Assembly: GCA_026707405.1 (NCBI GenBank)
Contig: JAPOWW010000003.1
Location: 1-64,000 of the forward strand
Length of the DNA stretch: 64,000 nucleotides
Origin: Chloroflexota bacterium
GTDB lineage: Bacteria > Chloroflexota > UBA11872 > VXNJ01
Reading direction: 5' to 3'
Shown: piece by piece, positions 15,791-25,719 of the stretch
Layout: each line of letters starts with the position of its first letter
Position numbering within the stretch: position 1 is the first letter of the stretch
Notes under the pieces: model-generated
Told to the model about the DNA's origin: nothing
Database searches by the model: none
The model's input: the letters and a program-made list of their open reading frames with translations, nothing else
Program-made: the position numbers and the translations under genes

Positions 15791-15816
15791 CGCAACACCG
15801 CAAGGTGTTGCGTTTT
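15791..15816 (+). terminator. Terminator-like hairpin in the 16S leader
   Basis: GCAACACC (15792-15799), a GCAA tetraloop and GGTGTTGC (15804-15811) form a perfect 8-bp stem, followed by GTTTT. It lies about 33 bp after the TATAAT box, so it would act in the leader of the 16S transcript, either as an attenuator or as a structured element overcome by antitermination. Confidence 0.45.
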
Positions 15817-15930
15817 GAACCTTAACAACTGAAGAGTGGTCGAGAGGAGTGCGGGTAGAAGTGCCCGTGACTTCCGTTGAATCGGTCTTTTACCGAGTTA
15901 GAGAGCGAGACAAATTCTCATTCGCTATTC

Positions 15931-15963
15931 ATCGACCGGAGCTTCTTCGGAAAGCCGGTCGAT
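15931..15963 (+). other. Hairpin just upstream of the 16S 5' end
   Basis: ATCGACCGG and CCGGTCGAT are perfect 9-bp complements around a 15-base loop and end right at the 16S gene. It may be part of precursor processing or leader structure. Confidence 0.5.
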
Positions 15964-15964
15964 T

Positions 15965-17466
<1,502 letters not shown>

Positions 17467-17613
17467 AAGGATTCACTCCGCCCCCAACAGGGCGGACATC
17501 CTAGGTCGATCGCCTCTATCGCGGTCAGGCCGATCCGAAGTCCCACGAGCGTTTATACCCGCACCCTTTCGGTCACTCCTCAGATGTTGAGGATTCAATT
17601 TCCTTGGCGCTGA

Positions 17614-17901
17614 GATCAAGCAGACTAGGCTGTCGCGCCACGTGCGAGGAAAGTCCGCACTCCGTAGAGCTGGATAGCGGGTAACCCCCGTCCGCCGCGA
17701 GGCGAGGACCAGTGGCACAGAGACCATCGCCGGCCTCGGCCGGAGTGAAAAGAGCTAAACTCTATCCGGAGCAAGCCCAAGCAGGGGACGTTCGCAGGCT
17801 GCTCGCCAAGTCCCGGGTAGGGCGCGAAGAGGGTCGGGGCAACCCGACGCCAAGATAGATGACAGCCCCCGACAGAATGCGGCTTACAGGTCTGCTTGGT
17901 C
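17614..17901 (+). ncRNA. rnpB: RNase P RNA, bacterial type A
   Basis: The catalytic RNA of RNase P, which trims tRNA 5' ends. Ends are set by helix P1: GATCAAGCAGAC (17614) pairs with GTCTGCTTGGTC (17890). Conserved boxes are present in order: GAGGAAAGTCCGCACTCC near 17646, a CAGAGACCA-like segment near 17718, GGAGCAAGCCCAAGCAGGGG near 17769 and AGATAGATGACAG...CGACAGAATGCGGCTTA near the 3' end. At ~288 nt it is compact. It lies 148 bp after 16S and only 6 bp before the initiator tRNA. Confidence 0.93.
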
Positions 17902-17907
17902 TATCGA

Positions 17908-17982
17908 CGCGGGGTGGAGCAGTGGAAGCTCGTCGGGCTCATAACCCGGAGGTCGTCGGTTCGAATCCGACCCCCGCAACCA
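17908..17982 (+). tRNA. tRNA-fMet (CAT), initiator
   Basis: Cloverleaf with acceptor CGCGGGG/CCCCGCA, in which C1 faces A72, the mismatch diagnostic of bacterial initiator tRNA. The anticodon stem carries the CGGG/CCCG pairs around loop CTCATAA (anticodon CAT). T-loop TTCGAAT. The 3' CCA is encoded. Confidence 0.95.
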
Positions 17983-18141
17983 ATCCCCTTCTAGGATCTC
18001 GCCTCTCTCCGCTACCCGCTCACCATAGTTGAATCCGCTTTGGGGCCCGGCATCGCTGTGTTAGATGGAGACGCGTGTCCGATCGCTACGCGCCTATATC
18101 GACGACCGCGAACGTATCCGAGTCAACCCACCCGAATTTAC

Positions 18142-19098
18142 TTACTCGTATTCCTTGGTCAGATCGGTCAGTTCGTCAATATGAACCAGTGCCCCTGGCG
18201 GCAGACAAATCCAGGTAGACCAGAGGTGGTCGTCACACTTCATGGGCCATACTTCCCATTCATCGCTGAGGGTTTCGACCACAAAAATCTCATCCGGCGA
18301 GTCGGTTCGGTCCTTCAGGAGAGGTGCAAGCTGCTCCGCTACGGCACCGGCGTCCGTCAAGATATCTTCAGCCTCCAACACCAGCACGGTTCGTGCCCCT
18401 TCCTCCTTGCAGAGTTGAAGTTTGGGGCATTTGCGATCAAGGTCTCGCCGAAGCGACTCGTAGCGCAGTTGTTCCAGATTCTCAGGTGGAACACGCGCAA
18501 TTTTCAGGACACCGTAATCGCACGGTGAGAGAGATGAATGCGCCCGACGAAGCAACGTAACCTCGAATGGGAAGCCAGGCGGTACTCCGCGGTGGCAGGA
18601 TAGTCCCTGCGGAGGATCATCCGTGGCCCCATCGTGGAGCCGCTGTGCATTCTCACGCACCCATGCTACGAGATCCCTTCGCTTCTCACTTAACTCCCCC
18701 GTCAGGACACCGAGATGAGTATTAGTCGGCAAAACGAGGCGGTATCTTGCTGATCCCGGTAATGCTCCAGAAACCTCGCTCTCAACGGACTCGATAAGCT
18801 CATTGAACTGAGCGTCCGAACGGACTCGCTCCCGAAACGGCTGAATCTGCGTATGTTCGAGCGCATACTCACGCGAACCGAGTCGGAGGCATAAATCCAC
18901 GGTTCGAGGATCACTATGGTCTTGCTCGGGGCGTCGAACGTCTCTGCGATTCTCGCCGTCGCGCTGTTCGATTAGCCTCACAACTGCGTCGAGCGTTTTC
19001 CCCTCGTTGCTCACCGTGCCCACGACCTCATGCCGCTCTGAAATCCACCGTGTTGTCCGTTTGACGAGTGTATGAAGCAATCCTACTTCTCGACCCAC
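18142..19098 (-). CDS. Hypothetical protein, 318 aa, accessory-looking
   Basis: No family recognised. Soluble, no signal or membrane helix. The middle (residues ~85-160) has a long charged helix and the segment YRLVLPTNTHLGVLTG; residues ~235-270 contain ARTVLVLEAEDI followed by FVVETLSDEWEVWP, which reads like alternating strands and helices. Start is GTG 19098. Its base composition is visibly lower in GC than the flanking genes and it sits alone just downstream of tRNA-fMet, so it may have been acquired. A plus-strand frame at 18040-18528 over the same DNA lacks any family likeness and is taken as a shadow. Confidence 0.65.
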   Translation of the reverse strand: MGREVGLLHTLVKRTTRWISERHEVVGTVSNEGKTLDAVVRLIEQRDGENRRDVRRPEQDHSDPRTVDLCLRLGSREYALEHTQIQPFRERVRSDAQFNELIESVESEVSGALPGSARYRLVLPTNTHLGVLTGELSEKRRDLVAWVRENAQRLHDGATDDPPQGLSCHRGVPPGFPFEVTLLRRAHSSLSPCDYGVLKIARVPPENLEQLRYESLRRDLDRKCPKLQLCKEEGARTVLVLEAEDILTDAGAVAEQLAPLLKDRTDSPDEIFVVETLSDEWEVWPMKCDDHLWSTWICLPPGALVHIDELTDLTKEYE

Positions 19099-19258
19099 AT
19101 CATTATTGGAAACTGATGGGACGCTGATGGATGTCGCTCGGATTAGACTGGTTGTTCAGGACAAGCGCTCAATCGCCGTGATGGCATGAGTCCCTTGCGC
19201 TTTATCTGCTGAATACCGTTATCGACGACTCTCATATCAGTCACGGGGAAGTAGGCAC

Positions 19259-20221
19259 ATGACACTCCACATTTCCGAAGACGAGGTCAACCGGCTCCTC
19301 GACATGCCGGCGGCGATTGACGCGGTCGAGCAGGTCTTTCGCTTTCAGGGCGAGGGGCTTGTCCACAACGTGCCCCGCCGCCGCGCGGTCGGCAAGTCGA
19401 TGGTGCTCCACCTCATGGGCGCCGCCGTCTCGCCGCTCGACCGCGTCGGCTTCAAGGCCTACACCACCGGACCCTCCGGCGTGCGTTTCGTCATCAACCT
19501 CTACCGCGAGAGCACCGGCGAGCTCGACGCCGTGATAGACGCCGGGCGGCTCGGCCAGTTGCGCACAGGCGCCGCCAGCGGCGTATCGGCCAGGTGCATG
19601 GCGCGGGAGGACGCGAAGGTAGCCGCCATCATCGGCAGCGGCTATCAGGCCCGAACTCAGCTTGAGGCCATCGCCCACGTCCGGCAGCTATCCGAGGTAT
19701 ACGTGTTCAGCCGCAGCCCCGAGAACCGCGCCGCGTTCGCGGCCGAAATGTCCCAAAGCCTCGATCTCGAAGTCGAGCCGGTCGGCGATGCCGAGACTGC
19801 CTGTGAGCAGGCCGACATCATCGTCGCCGCGACCGACAGCGCGACCCCCGTCGTAAAGGGAGACTGGATCGCGCCCGGCGCTCACGTCGCCGCCATGGGA
19901 GCCAACCGTATCAGCGCCCGCGAGCTGGACGACGCGGCCATGGGCGGCTTCGATCTCATCGCCGTGGACGATATCGAGCAGACTCGGATCGAGTCCGGCG
20001 ATCTATCTGGAGCGGTCGACAACGACGTCATCTCTTGGGACGAGGTAGTCCATCTGGGCGATATCGTCGCCGGGCGCGTGCCGGGCCGCAGCTATCGCAG
20101 CCAGATGACGCTCTTCAAGTCGCTGGGCATCGCCCTGTGGGACGTTGCCGCCGCTCACTATGTGTACGAACGCGCCGTTCAGGACGGCGCCGGGACCGAG
20201 CTGGCCTCCTTCGGAAGCTGA
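19259..20221 (+). CDS. Ornithine cyclodeaminase/mu-crystallin family protein
   Basis: 320 aa. NAD(P)-dependent enzyme of the family that includes ornithine cyclodeaminase, alanine dehydrogenase of archaea and ketimine reductases. Seen: FKAYT with the conserved Lys (about residue 65), the GQLRTGAASGVSA segment whose Arg binds the substrate carboxylate (about 100) and the nucleotide loop IIGSGYQARTQ (about 125). The catalytic Asp region (AVDDIEQ) is at about 237. The substrate within the family cannot be fixed. ATG 19259 has GGGGAAG upstream. Monocistronic, followed by tRNA-Glu. Confidence 0.88.
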   Translation: MTLHISEDEVNRLLDMPAAIDAVEQVFRFQGEGLVHNVPRRRAVGKSMVLHLMGAAVSPLDRVGFKAYTTGPSGVRFVINLYRESTGELDAVIDAGRLGQLRTGAASGVSARCMAREDAKVAAIIGSGYQARTQLEAIAHVRQLSEVYVFSRSPENRAAFAAEMSQSLDLEVEPVGDAETACEQADIIVAATDSATPVVKGDWIAPGAHVAAMGANRISARELDDAAMGGFDLIAVDDIEQTRIESGDLSGAVDNDVISWDEVVHLGDIVAGRVPGRSYRSQMTLFKSLGIALWDVAAAHYVYERAVQDGAGTELASFGS

Positions 20222-20286
20222 CCCCGCCCTGACCGTCGCAAGGTAATATGCGTACTTGGGCCGCGCCCGGTTCCGGGATCGAGCCA

Positions 20287-20359
20287 GCCCCCATCGTCTA
20301 GAGGCCTAGGACAGCACCCTTTCAAGGTGCAGACAGGGATTCGAATTCCCTTGGGGGCG
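20287..20359 (+). tRNA. tRNA-Glu (TTC)
   Basis: Acceptor GCCCCCA/TGGGGGC with discriminator G, anticodon loop CTTTCAA (TTC) on the stem CACC/GGTG, and T-loop ATTCGAAT-like. The CCA end is not encoded, so it must be added by the CCA-adding enzyme encoded at 30020. Confidence 0.95.
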
Positions 20360-20427
20360 CCCCGAAAGAGCCTAAAATCAACCATGGCCGAACAAATTCA
20401 ATGCGCATCGCGCGGCAGCCGACCTAA

Positions 20428-20835
20428 GTGACGACCGTCTATAAAGCTCGTCGCCTGCTGGCCGGTCTGGCTGTGGTCGCGGTCCTTGCGCCGGCCATCG
20501 TCGCCTTCATCGCCGTGCAAATAGGTGTGCACACGCCATCCGGCCACCTCCATCACCGCCACGTCCACTTCGCCCCCGATGCAAGCGGGTCGCCGGAAAC
20601 AGCCCATGCGGCGCATAACCACGAGTCTGCGCCCTACTCCAGCAGTCAAGACAAACAGTCAGGCGAGATCCCCGGATTTGGGTTGGGGCTGTTCGCGCTT
20701 GCGCCTTACGCGATTTTGATAGCCGCCGTATTCGTGTTCGCGGGCAATCTCACCCTCCGCAGCCGTTCGAGCTACAGACTCACGCTTCCGCTTCCGCATC
20801 CACCGCCTCGGGCCCAGCCAATCTCCAACACTTAA
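20428..20835 (+). CDS. Small membrane protein with His-rich extracytoplasmic loop
   Basis: 135 aa. Two hydrophobic helices (about residues 10-32 and 90-110) flank a loop with eleven or so histidines, including GHLHHRHVHF and AHAAHNHE. That suggests metal binding on the outer face of the membrane. No named family recognised. The start is GTG 20428. It is followed on the same strand by a secreted His-rich protein, a CopC-CopD-cytochrome fusion and a small single-helix protein, so it is probably part of a copper-handling set. Confidence 0.65.
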   Translation: MTTVYKARRLLAGLAVVAVLAPAIVAFIAVQIGVHTPSGHLHHRHVHFAPDASGSPETAHAAHNHESAPYSSSQDKQSGEIPGFGLGLFALAPYAILIAAVFVFAGNLTLRSRSSYRLTLPLPHPPPRAQPISNT

Positions 20836-20946
20836 CGGCCGCGGCCATCCGTCGCAAGGCGGCGGCTCCGGTCTTGTGACGACCCCCACTTGTCGGGAGG
20901 CCGTCACCGAAACTCAATCCAGTTATTCAGGAGGTTTTATCCACCA

Positions 20947-22029
20947 ATGAGTGTCTTGCACTCGAAACGGCCTATGTTGCTGGCAGTCGTCCTGCTGGCG
21001 ACTCTGGCAATTGCTCCGGCGGCCCTCGCCCATGAGGGCCGGGAAGTAGGCGAGATCGACTTCGTCGTTGGATTCGCCGAAGAACCGGCGCTCGAAGGCC
21101 AGCCCAACGCAGTCTTTCTGCGAGTGACGGAAAAAGGCGGCCAGGACATGTCGGACGGTCACGCCGACGACTCCCACGAAGACGCGCACGACGCCCAGAT
21201 AGCCGCCGAGGGTCACATGAGCGTCTCCATCAGCTTGGAGCAGGACGCACTGACGGGCGCCAACTTGACCATCGTCACCGACGGCTTCATCTTCACGGCG
21301 GAGAACGTCAACAAGCCGCACGTATCCGGCGAAGGACACGCTCACGTCTACGTCAACGGGATCAAGGTCGGCAGGCTCTACGGACCGTCCATTCACCTGG
21401 ACAAGATGAAGGCCGGTATGAACGAGGTCCGCGTCACCCTCAACGCCAACACCCACGAGGAATACACCTGGAATGGCCAGCCAGTCACAGCCACGGCCAC
21501 CATCCACGTCGAGAAGGGCGGAGAGGGGTACGGCGAGCCTGAAGGCATGTCGATGGCCGGAGACGAGGGCGGCCACGTGGTGGCGGTCCCCGTCGAGGGA
21601 CTGGAGAGTTCGCTCCAGGTCGAGGTCACGCATCTTGCCTCCAACAGCTCGACCACCCTTCAGCTCACCCCCAAATTCGGCGAGCCGGGGTCCTACGAGG
21701 CGGTCTTGATCCCGACCGCGCCCGGCAAGTACCGCTTCAGGTTCTTCGGCGAAATCATGGGTCAGCCGGTCGACGAGGCGTTCGAGTCGGGCGAAGGCAC
21801 GTTCGACGAAGTCGTGGCCGCCGCGGACGTCCAGTTTCCGTTGAAGGTCGCCTCGCTTAGAGAGCTGGAAGGCGTAACCCGCTCGGCTCAGGCCGCCGCG
21901 GTCAGCGCCGGCGACGACGCGTCGCTGGCGAGCACGCTCGCGATCGTCGGGATCGTCGTCGGAGCGATTGGCACCGTCGCGGGCGCGGCGGGACTGGCCG
22001 CCGCAGTGCGTACCCGGTCTCGCGGCTGA
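20947..22029 (+). CDS. Secreted His-rich protein with C-terminal anchor, copper-set member
   Basis: 360 aa from ATG 20947, preceded by AGGAGGT; longer frames lack this site. Signal peptide (about residues 8-30, ending ALAHEGRE), an acidic His-rich stretch (DGHADDSHEDAHDAQ, about 75-90), then a beta domain with GEGHAHVYVNGIKVGRL and VTLNANTHEEY. A second immunoglobulin-like domain at ~195-275 ends in GKYRFRFFGEIMGQPVDE. A C-terminal transmembrane helix (about 325-350) carries a short basic tail. I do not know a firm family name. The His at the mature N-terminus and the CopC-CopD neighbour 27 bp downstream point to copper binding. Confidence 0.75.
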   Translation: MSVLHSKRPMLLAVVLLATLAIAPAALAHEGREVGEIDFVVGFAEEPALEGQPNAVFLRVTEKGGQDMSDGHADDSHEDAHDAQIAAEGHMSVSISLEQDALTGANLTIVTDGFIFTAENVNKPHVSGEGHAHVYVNGIKVGRLYGPSIHLDKMKAGMNEVRVTLNANTHEEYTWNGQPVTATATIHVEKGGEGYGEPEGMSMAGDEGGHVVAVPVEGLESSLQVEVTHLASNSSTTLQLTPKFGEPGSYEAVLIPTAPGKYRFRFFGEIMGQPVDEAFESGEGTFDEVVAAADVQFPLKVASLRELEGVTRSAQAAAVSAGDDASLASTLAIVGIVVGAIGTVAGAAGLAAAVRTRSRG

Positions 22030-22056
22030 TCGGAAGGCCCTTGTGAGAGGTCGGTC

Positions 22057-24261
22057 ATGAAGGCGGTTGTCCGCCCGGCGTGCGCCGCCGTGGCGGCCGT
22101 TGTTGCATTGCTTTTGGCGTGGGCGTCGGCGGGCGCCCACGCCAATCTACTCAACGCCTTCCCCGGTCCGGGCGAGGTCCTGGAGCGGCCCACCGACACC
22201 GTCTACATCGAGTTCTCCGAGACTCTGGTGGAATCGTTCAGCAGCATCGACGTGCTCGACGCCAGCGGCGTTAGCGTCATCGCCGCCCCGAGCGAGGTCG
22301 ATCCCGCCAATCCGATCGCCATGCGGGTAACCCTGAACGACCTGCCCAACGGCACTTATGTCGTCGTCTGGCGAACTCTCTCCACCGTCGACGGCCATCT
22401 CATCAGGGGATCGTATCTGTTCAGCGTCGGCGATCCGATCCGGCAGATCGAGCAGCCCGCCGAGACCCCGTCGGATACGTCGCCGGCGGAAGCGCCGCTG
22501 CGATGGCTGTTGCTGATCGGCGCGGTCCTGCTCGTCGGAGTCCCCGTGCACTTCGTGGCGGTGTCGGGACTCCGCGCCGTGGAGCTTGGAGGACCTGGAA
22601 GGGCAACTCTGGTGTGGTCTGGGGTGGGAAGCCTGTCCATCGCTCAGCTTGGACTCCTGGCCGTTCAGGCGGCCACGCTCGCCGAAGGAGGACCGCTCGA
22701 CTGGATAAGCACGGGCATCCCGCGGGCATTCGAGCTCGGGCTTTGGGGCCGTCTCTGGGTTTCACGGCTAATTCTGCTCGGCGCGTGGGTGGTCATCACC
22801 CTGGCGGCCATTCGAGGCACTGGCCGCGGCGCGCGATGGGCTTGGATCGGCGCCGCGGTCGTCGGCGCCGAGATCATTCTGACGGTCTCGCTAGGCAGTC
22901 ACAGCGCCGCGCTGGTCGACTTTTCGATAAGGGGAGTAGCGCTCGATTTCGGCCACCTGCTGGCGGCGGCTCTATGGGTCGGCGGTCTGCCCGCGCTGCT
23001 GTTCACGGTTCGCGGCGCGCGCCGGATCAAGTCGTTGGGCGAGCGCCGCCGGGCGATTGTCCGGATCGTCGAGCGTTTCTCCGCGCTGGCCTCGATATCC
23101 GTCGCCGTGATCATCTTCACCGGACTGCTCAGCGCTTGGCTTCACGTCGTCGAGCCGGGCCGTCTGCTCTCCACCGCATACGGTCGCACGCTCCTCGTCA
23201 AGATCGGTCTCGTATCTCCCCTGCTGTTGATGGGAGCGGTGAATCTGACCTGGGTGCGCCGCCGGCTCCGAACGCCGGCTGATGGTGAGTTGGATCGGTC
23301 GCTGGCGTGGCTCGTCAAGATCGTGCGAGTCGAAGCCGTGTTTGCCGCCGGCATCCTGCTTGCGTCGGGCTTCCTCACGACGTTGGAACCGGGCAGGCAG
23401 GTTGCATTGCGCGGTGACCAGGGAGTTCGGGCCGAGGCCGGGGTGGACGATCTCGATCTCAAGCTCAGACTCACTCCCGGCGTACCCGGTAACAACCGGC
23501 TTGAGGTGACCACCCATTCCTCCCGCGGTCCGCTGCCGCCGGGCTCCTCGGTCGAGCTTAGGGTCAAGTCTCTTGATCGCGATATCGGTTCGGAGCGCGT
23601 CGTCCTCGAATACGAGGGAGAGGACGTATTCGCTGCCGAGACCGACGCCATTGGAATCGCCGGCGGCTGGCAGGCGGACTTTCTGATTCAGAGGCCCGGG
23701 GAGTTCGATTCCCGCACGGCGGTTCGCTTTGAAGTCGCCGCGGCGGCGGGCGCCCGGTCGGGCGTGCGGCCCGACCCCGTACTGCGGGACATATTCTTTG
23801 CCCTGGTGCTCACGGCGATTGGGATCGCCATCCTCGTGACCGGCTTGAGACATCGCGGTTTCACTCGGGACGGAGGCCTTCGGGTTGGCGGTGCCGGGGT
23901 TCTCGGCGCGGCCGTCGGTCTGGCGATTCTGTTCCCGGCGTTCCTGCGCGTCGGACCGGCCGTGCCGGAGATAAACCCCATTCTGCCCGATCCCCAGTCG
24001 ATCTCCATCGGCCGTTCTTTGTTTGCCGACAATTGTGTTAGCTGCCACGGGACCGGCGGGCGTGGCGACGGACCGCTCGCCGCGCAGCTCGATCCCCCGC
24101 CGCTCGACCTGGCCGTTCACGTGCCGCTGCATCCCGATGGCGAGCTGTTCTCGTTTATCAAATGGGGCATCGACGGGACCCCCATGGTCGGCTTCGGCGA
24201 GCAGTTCGACGACACCGAGATCTGGCACCTCGTCAACTTCCTCCAGACCATTCCACCGTGA
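22057..24261 (+). CDS. CopC-CopD fusion with C-terminal cytochrome c domain
   Basis: 734 aa. A signal peptide ends at AGA, giving mature His-1 (HANLLNAFPG). The CopC domain (~28-125) keeps the D-x-H in STVDGHLIRGSY, so the Cu(II) site of His, Asp and His looks complete. A CopD-type membrane domain follows (~145-445, about eight helices), then a beta domain (~460-580, a YtkA-like region facing outside), two more helices and a terminal monohaem cytochrome c (CVSCHGTGGRGDGPLA near residue 660; possible distal Met in GTPMVGFG). CopC/CopD handle copper transfer or uptake; the added haem domain suggests coupling to electron transfer. ATG 22057 starts 27 bp after the preceding gene. Confidence 0.88.
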   Translation: MKAVVRPACAAVAAVVALLLAWASAGAHANLLNAFPGPGEVLERPTDTVYIEFSETLVESFSSIDVLDASGVSVIAAPSEVDPANPIAMRVTLNDLPNGTYVVVWRTLSTVDGHLIRGSYLFSVGDPIRQIEQPAETPSDTSPAEAPLRWLLLIGAVLLVGVPVHFVAVSGLRAVELGGPGRATLVWSGVGSLSIAQLGLLAVQAATLAEGGPLDWISTGIPRAFELGLWGRLWVSRLILLGAWVVITLAAIRGTGRGARWAWIGAAVVGAEIILTVSLGSHSAALVDFSIRGVALDFGHLLAAALWVGGLPALLFTVRGARRIKSLGERRRAIVRIVERFSALASISVAVIIFTGLLSAWLHVVEPGRLLSTAYGRTLLVKIGLVSPLLLMGAVNLTWVRRRLRTPADGELDRSLAWLVKIVRVEAVFAAGILLASGFLTTLEPGRQVALRGDQGVRAEAGVDDLDLKLRLTPGVPGNNRLEVTTHSSRGPLPPGSSVELRVKSLDRDIGSERVVLEYEGEDVFAAETDAIGIAGGWQADFLIQRPGEFDSRTAVRFEVAAAAGARSGVRPDPVLRDIFFALVLTAIGIAILVTGLRHRGFTRDGGLRVGGAGVLGAAVGLAILFPAFLRVGPAVPEINPILPDPQSISIGRSLFADNCVSCHGTGGRGDGPLAAQLDPPPLDLAVHVPLHPDGELFSFIKWGIDGTPMVGFGEQFDDTEIWHLVNFLQTIPP

Positions 24262-24357
24262 TGATCGCCGCCGGACACTGGGGCGTATGATCGTTGTAAT
24301 CGGGGGACTCAGGTCAAACGAGCGGGCTTTGCCCTCAATCGGGTCTGGAGATCAGGT

Positions 24358-24594
24358 GTGAGACCGCGACTGCGTTCGTTTGTAAGAGCTGCGGCGCTGC
24401 TGGTGAGCTTGGTCGCGTGGGCGACGGTCCCGCAATCCGCCCTCGCTCACGGCATCCACATCGCCGGCAGCCAGAACGAGATCATCGCCCTCCTGATTCC
24501 CGTTCTCATATTCGTCATCGTCACGGGGGGCGGCGTGCTCCTGGTTCATCTTTACTTCAGACGCGACCCCCGGACCGAGGAGGACGAGCTCTAG
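24358..24594 (+). CDS. Small membrane protein, 78 aa
   Basis: Signal peptide (about residues 8-30, ending SALAHG) followed directly by a His-containing start, HGIHIAGS, and one transmembrane helix (about 40-62) with a charged cytoplasmic tail RRDPRTEEDEL. Start GTG 24358 with GGAG eight bases upstream. No family recognised. Last member of the copper-type set, 96 bp after the fusion gene. Confidence 0.6.
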   Translation: MRPRLRSFVRAAALLVSLVAWATVPQSALAHGIHIAGSQNEIIALLIPVLIFVIVTGGGVLLVHLYFRRDPRTEEDEL

Positions 24595-24611
24595 CTCCGC
24601 CTTCCGCCTAT

Positions 24612-24670
24612 CGTCATCCCGGCCCGGATTCCAGTTTCCCATCCGTCATTCCGGCGCAGGCCGGAATCCA
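24612..24670. repeat. Two family A palindromic repeats, variant arms
   Basis: A degraded copy (24612-24633) and a full one (24644-24670) with arms TTCCGGC and GCCGGAA instead of TTCCCGC/GCGGGAA. They lie in the convergent gap after the 78-aa gene. Confidence 0.8.
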
Positions 24671-24696
24671 GACTTCCACGGAGCGGGCCGTTTGCG

Positions 24697-25635
24697 CTAG
24701 CCGGCCGCACTCCGCTCGAGCTGGTCCAGCGCCTTGTAGGAGCGCACCATTTCTCTTGCTGAGGTTGACGGCTCACGGCCTTCTTGCACCGCCTCGATGA
24801 ACTCGCGATTCTGTCTCGGAATGGCGTCCTCGTTCGATTCGTTCGCCAGTTCGTTGCCGTCCTTGTCGATCAGCCGCCCGTCCACGAACGTCAGGAAATC
24901 CTCTTCCCCGACGAACGTGATTCGCTGCGTCACTTTGGGGACCATCGCGTTATAGGAGAGCATCAACGTCGCCAGTCCCCCGCCCGGAAATCGAAGCTGG
25001 GCCGAAAGGTCCAATGGAACGCCCAACGACTCGCTCAGCGGCCCGAAGTGCGCCCTCGCCGAGTCCGGCGCCTCTCCGAAGAGCCAGATCGAGTGGTCGA
25101 CCACGTGCCCGCCGTGATGCCACAGGATGCTGTCCGTCCAGCTTCGCAGCCGCCCTTTCCAGTTGATGTTCTCTCGCCGGAAGAAGTGCCACTCGACGTG
25201 GTAGTGATGGAGCTTGAACTCTCCCGCGTCGATCCGGCGCTTGACTTCACTGCTGGCCGCCCAGAAGCGCTGGGTGTGGCAGATCATCACCGTAAGGTCC
25301 TTTTCGTCGGCCAGGTCGGCGATGGCGGTCGCCTCTGCCACGGACAGGCCCATCGGAATCTCTAGCAAAACGTGCTTCCCGGCGTTCAATGCCGCGACGG
25401 TCTGCTCGTAGTGCGCCTGGCTGGGTGAAGTGATGAGCACCGCGTCCAGTCCCGGCCTGTCGAGCGCCTCCTGAAGATCGGTCGTGGCCAGCGAAGCGCC
25501 GCAGCTTTCGGCGAATTGCTGGGTAGGTTCCAGCAGCCGGCCCATGACCGAATCGATCGAAACGCCGTCCATCTGCATCAGCGCGTCCCGGTGAAATCCT
25601 GCGATGCTTCCGTATCCGACCATGCAAAACTTCAC
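24697..25635 (-). CDS. Gfo/Idh/MocA family protein with altered EKP motif
   Basis: 312 aa. N-terminal Rossmann domain (MVGYGSIAGFH) and the family's C-terminal domain (WHHGGHVVDHSIWLFG, with the conserved His). Where the family has E-K-P, with Lys as catalytic residue, this protein reads LLEIPMGLS (about residue 97): Lys is replaced by Ile. Some family members acting on hydrated aldehydes or sugar acids also depart from EKP, so it need not be inactive. Start GTG 25635. Divergent from the nitrile-hydratase-like gene. Confidence 0.83.
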   Translation of the reverse strand: MKFCMVGYGSIAGFHRDALMQMDGVSIDSVMGRLLEPTQQFAESCGASLATTDLQEALDRPGLDAVLITSPSQAHYEQTVAALNAGKHVLLEIPMGLSVAEATAIADLADEKDLTVMICHTQRFWAASSEVKRRIDAGEFKLHHYHVEWHFFRRENINWKGRLRSWTDSILWHHGGHVVDHSIWLFGEAPDSARAHFGPLSESLGVPLDLSAQLRFPGGGLATLMLSYNAMVPKVTQRITFVGEEDFLTFVDGRLIDKDGNELANESNEDAIPRQNREFIEAVQEGREPSTSAREMVRSYKALDQLERSAAG

Positions 25636-25719
25636 TGTTGGATCCTTTCCCCCCGCCGGCGTTCGTGTAATCTCAGATTGGCGAAGGCGAGTCTACGCAT
25701 ATTAGACAGGTGCAATGGT

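Noticed and set aside
20923-22140. 405-codon minus-strand frame across the His-rich secreted protein gene
   Set aside because: Antisense to a gene with signal peptide, ribosome site and anchor helix; the translation is Arg/Gly/Asp-rich and shadow-like.
22972-24228. 418-codon minus-strand frame across the CopC-CopD fusion
   Set aside because: Antisense to domains with recognisable metal and haem sites.
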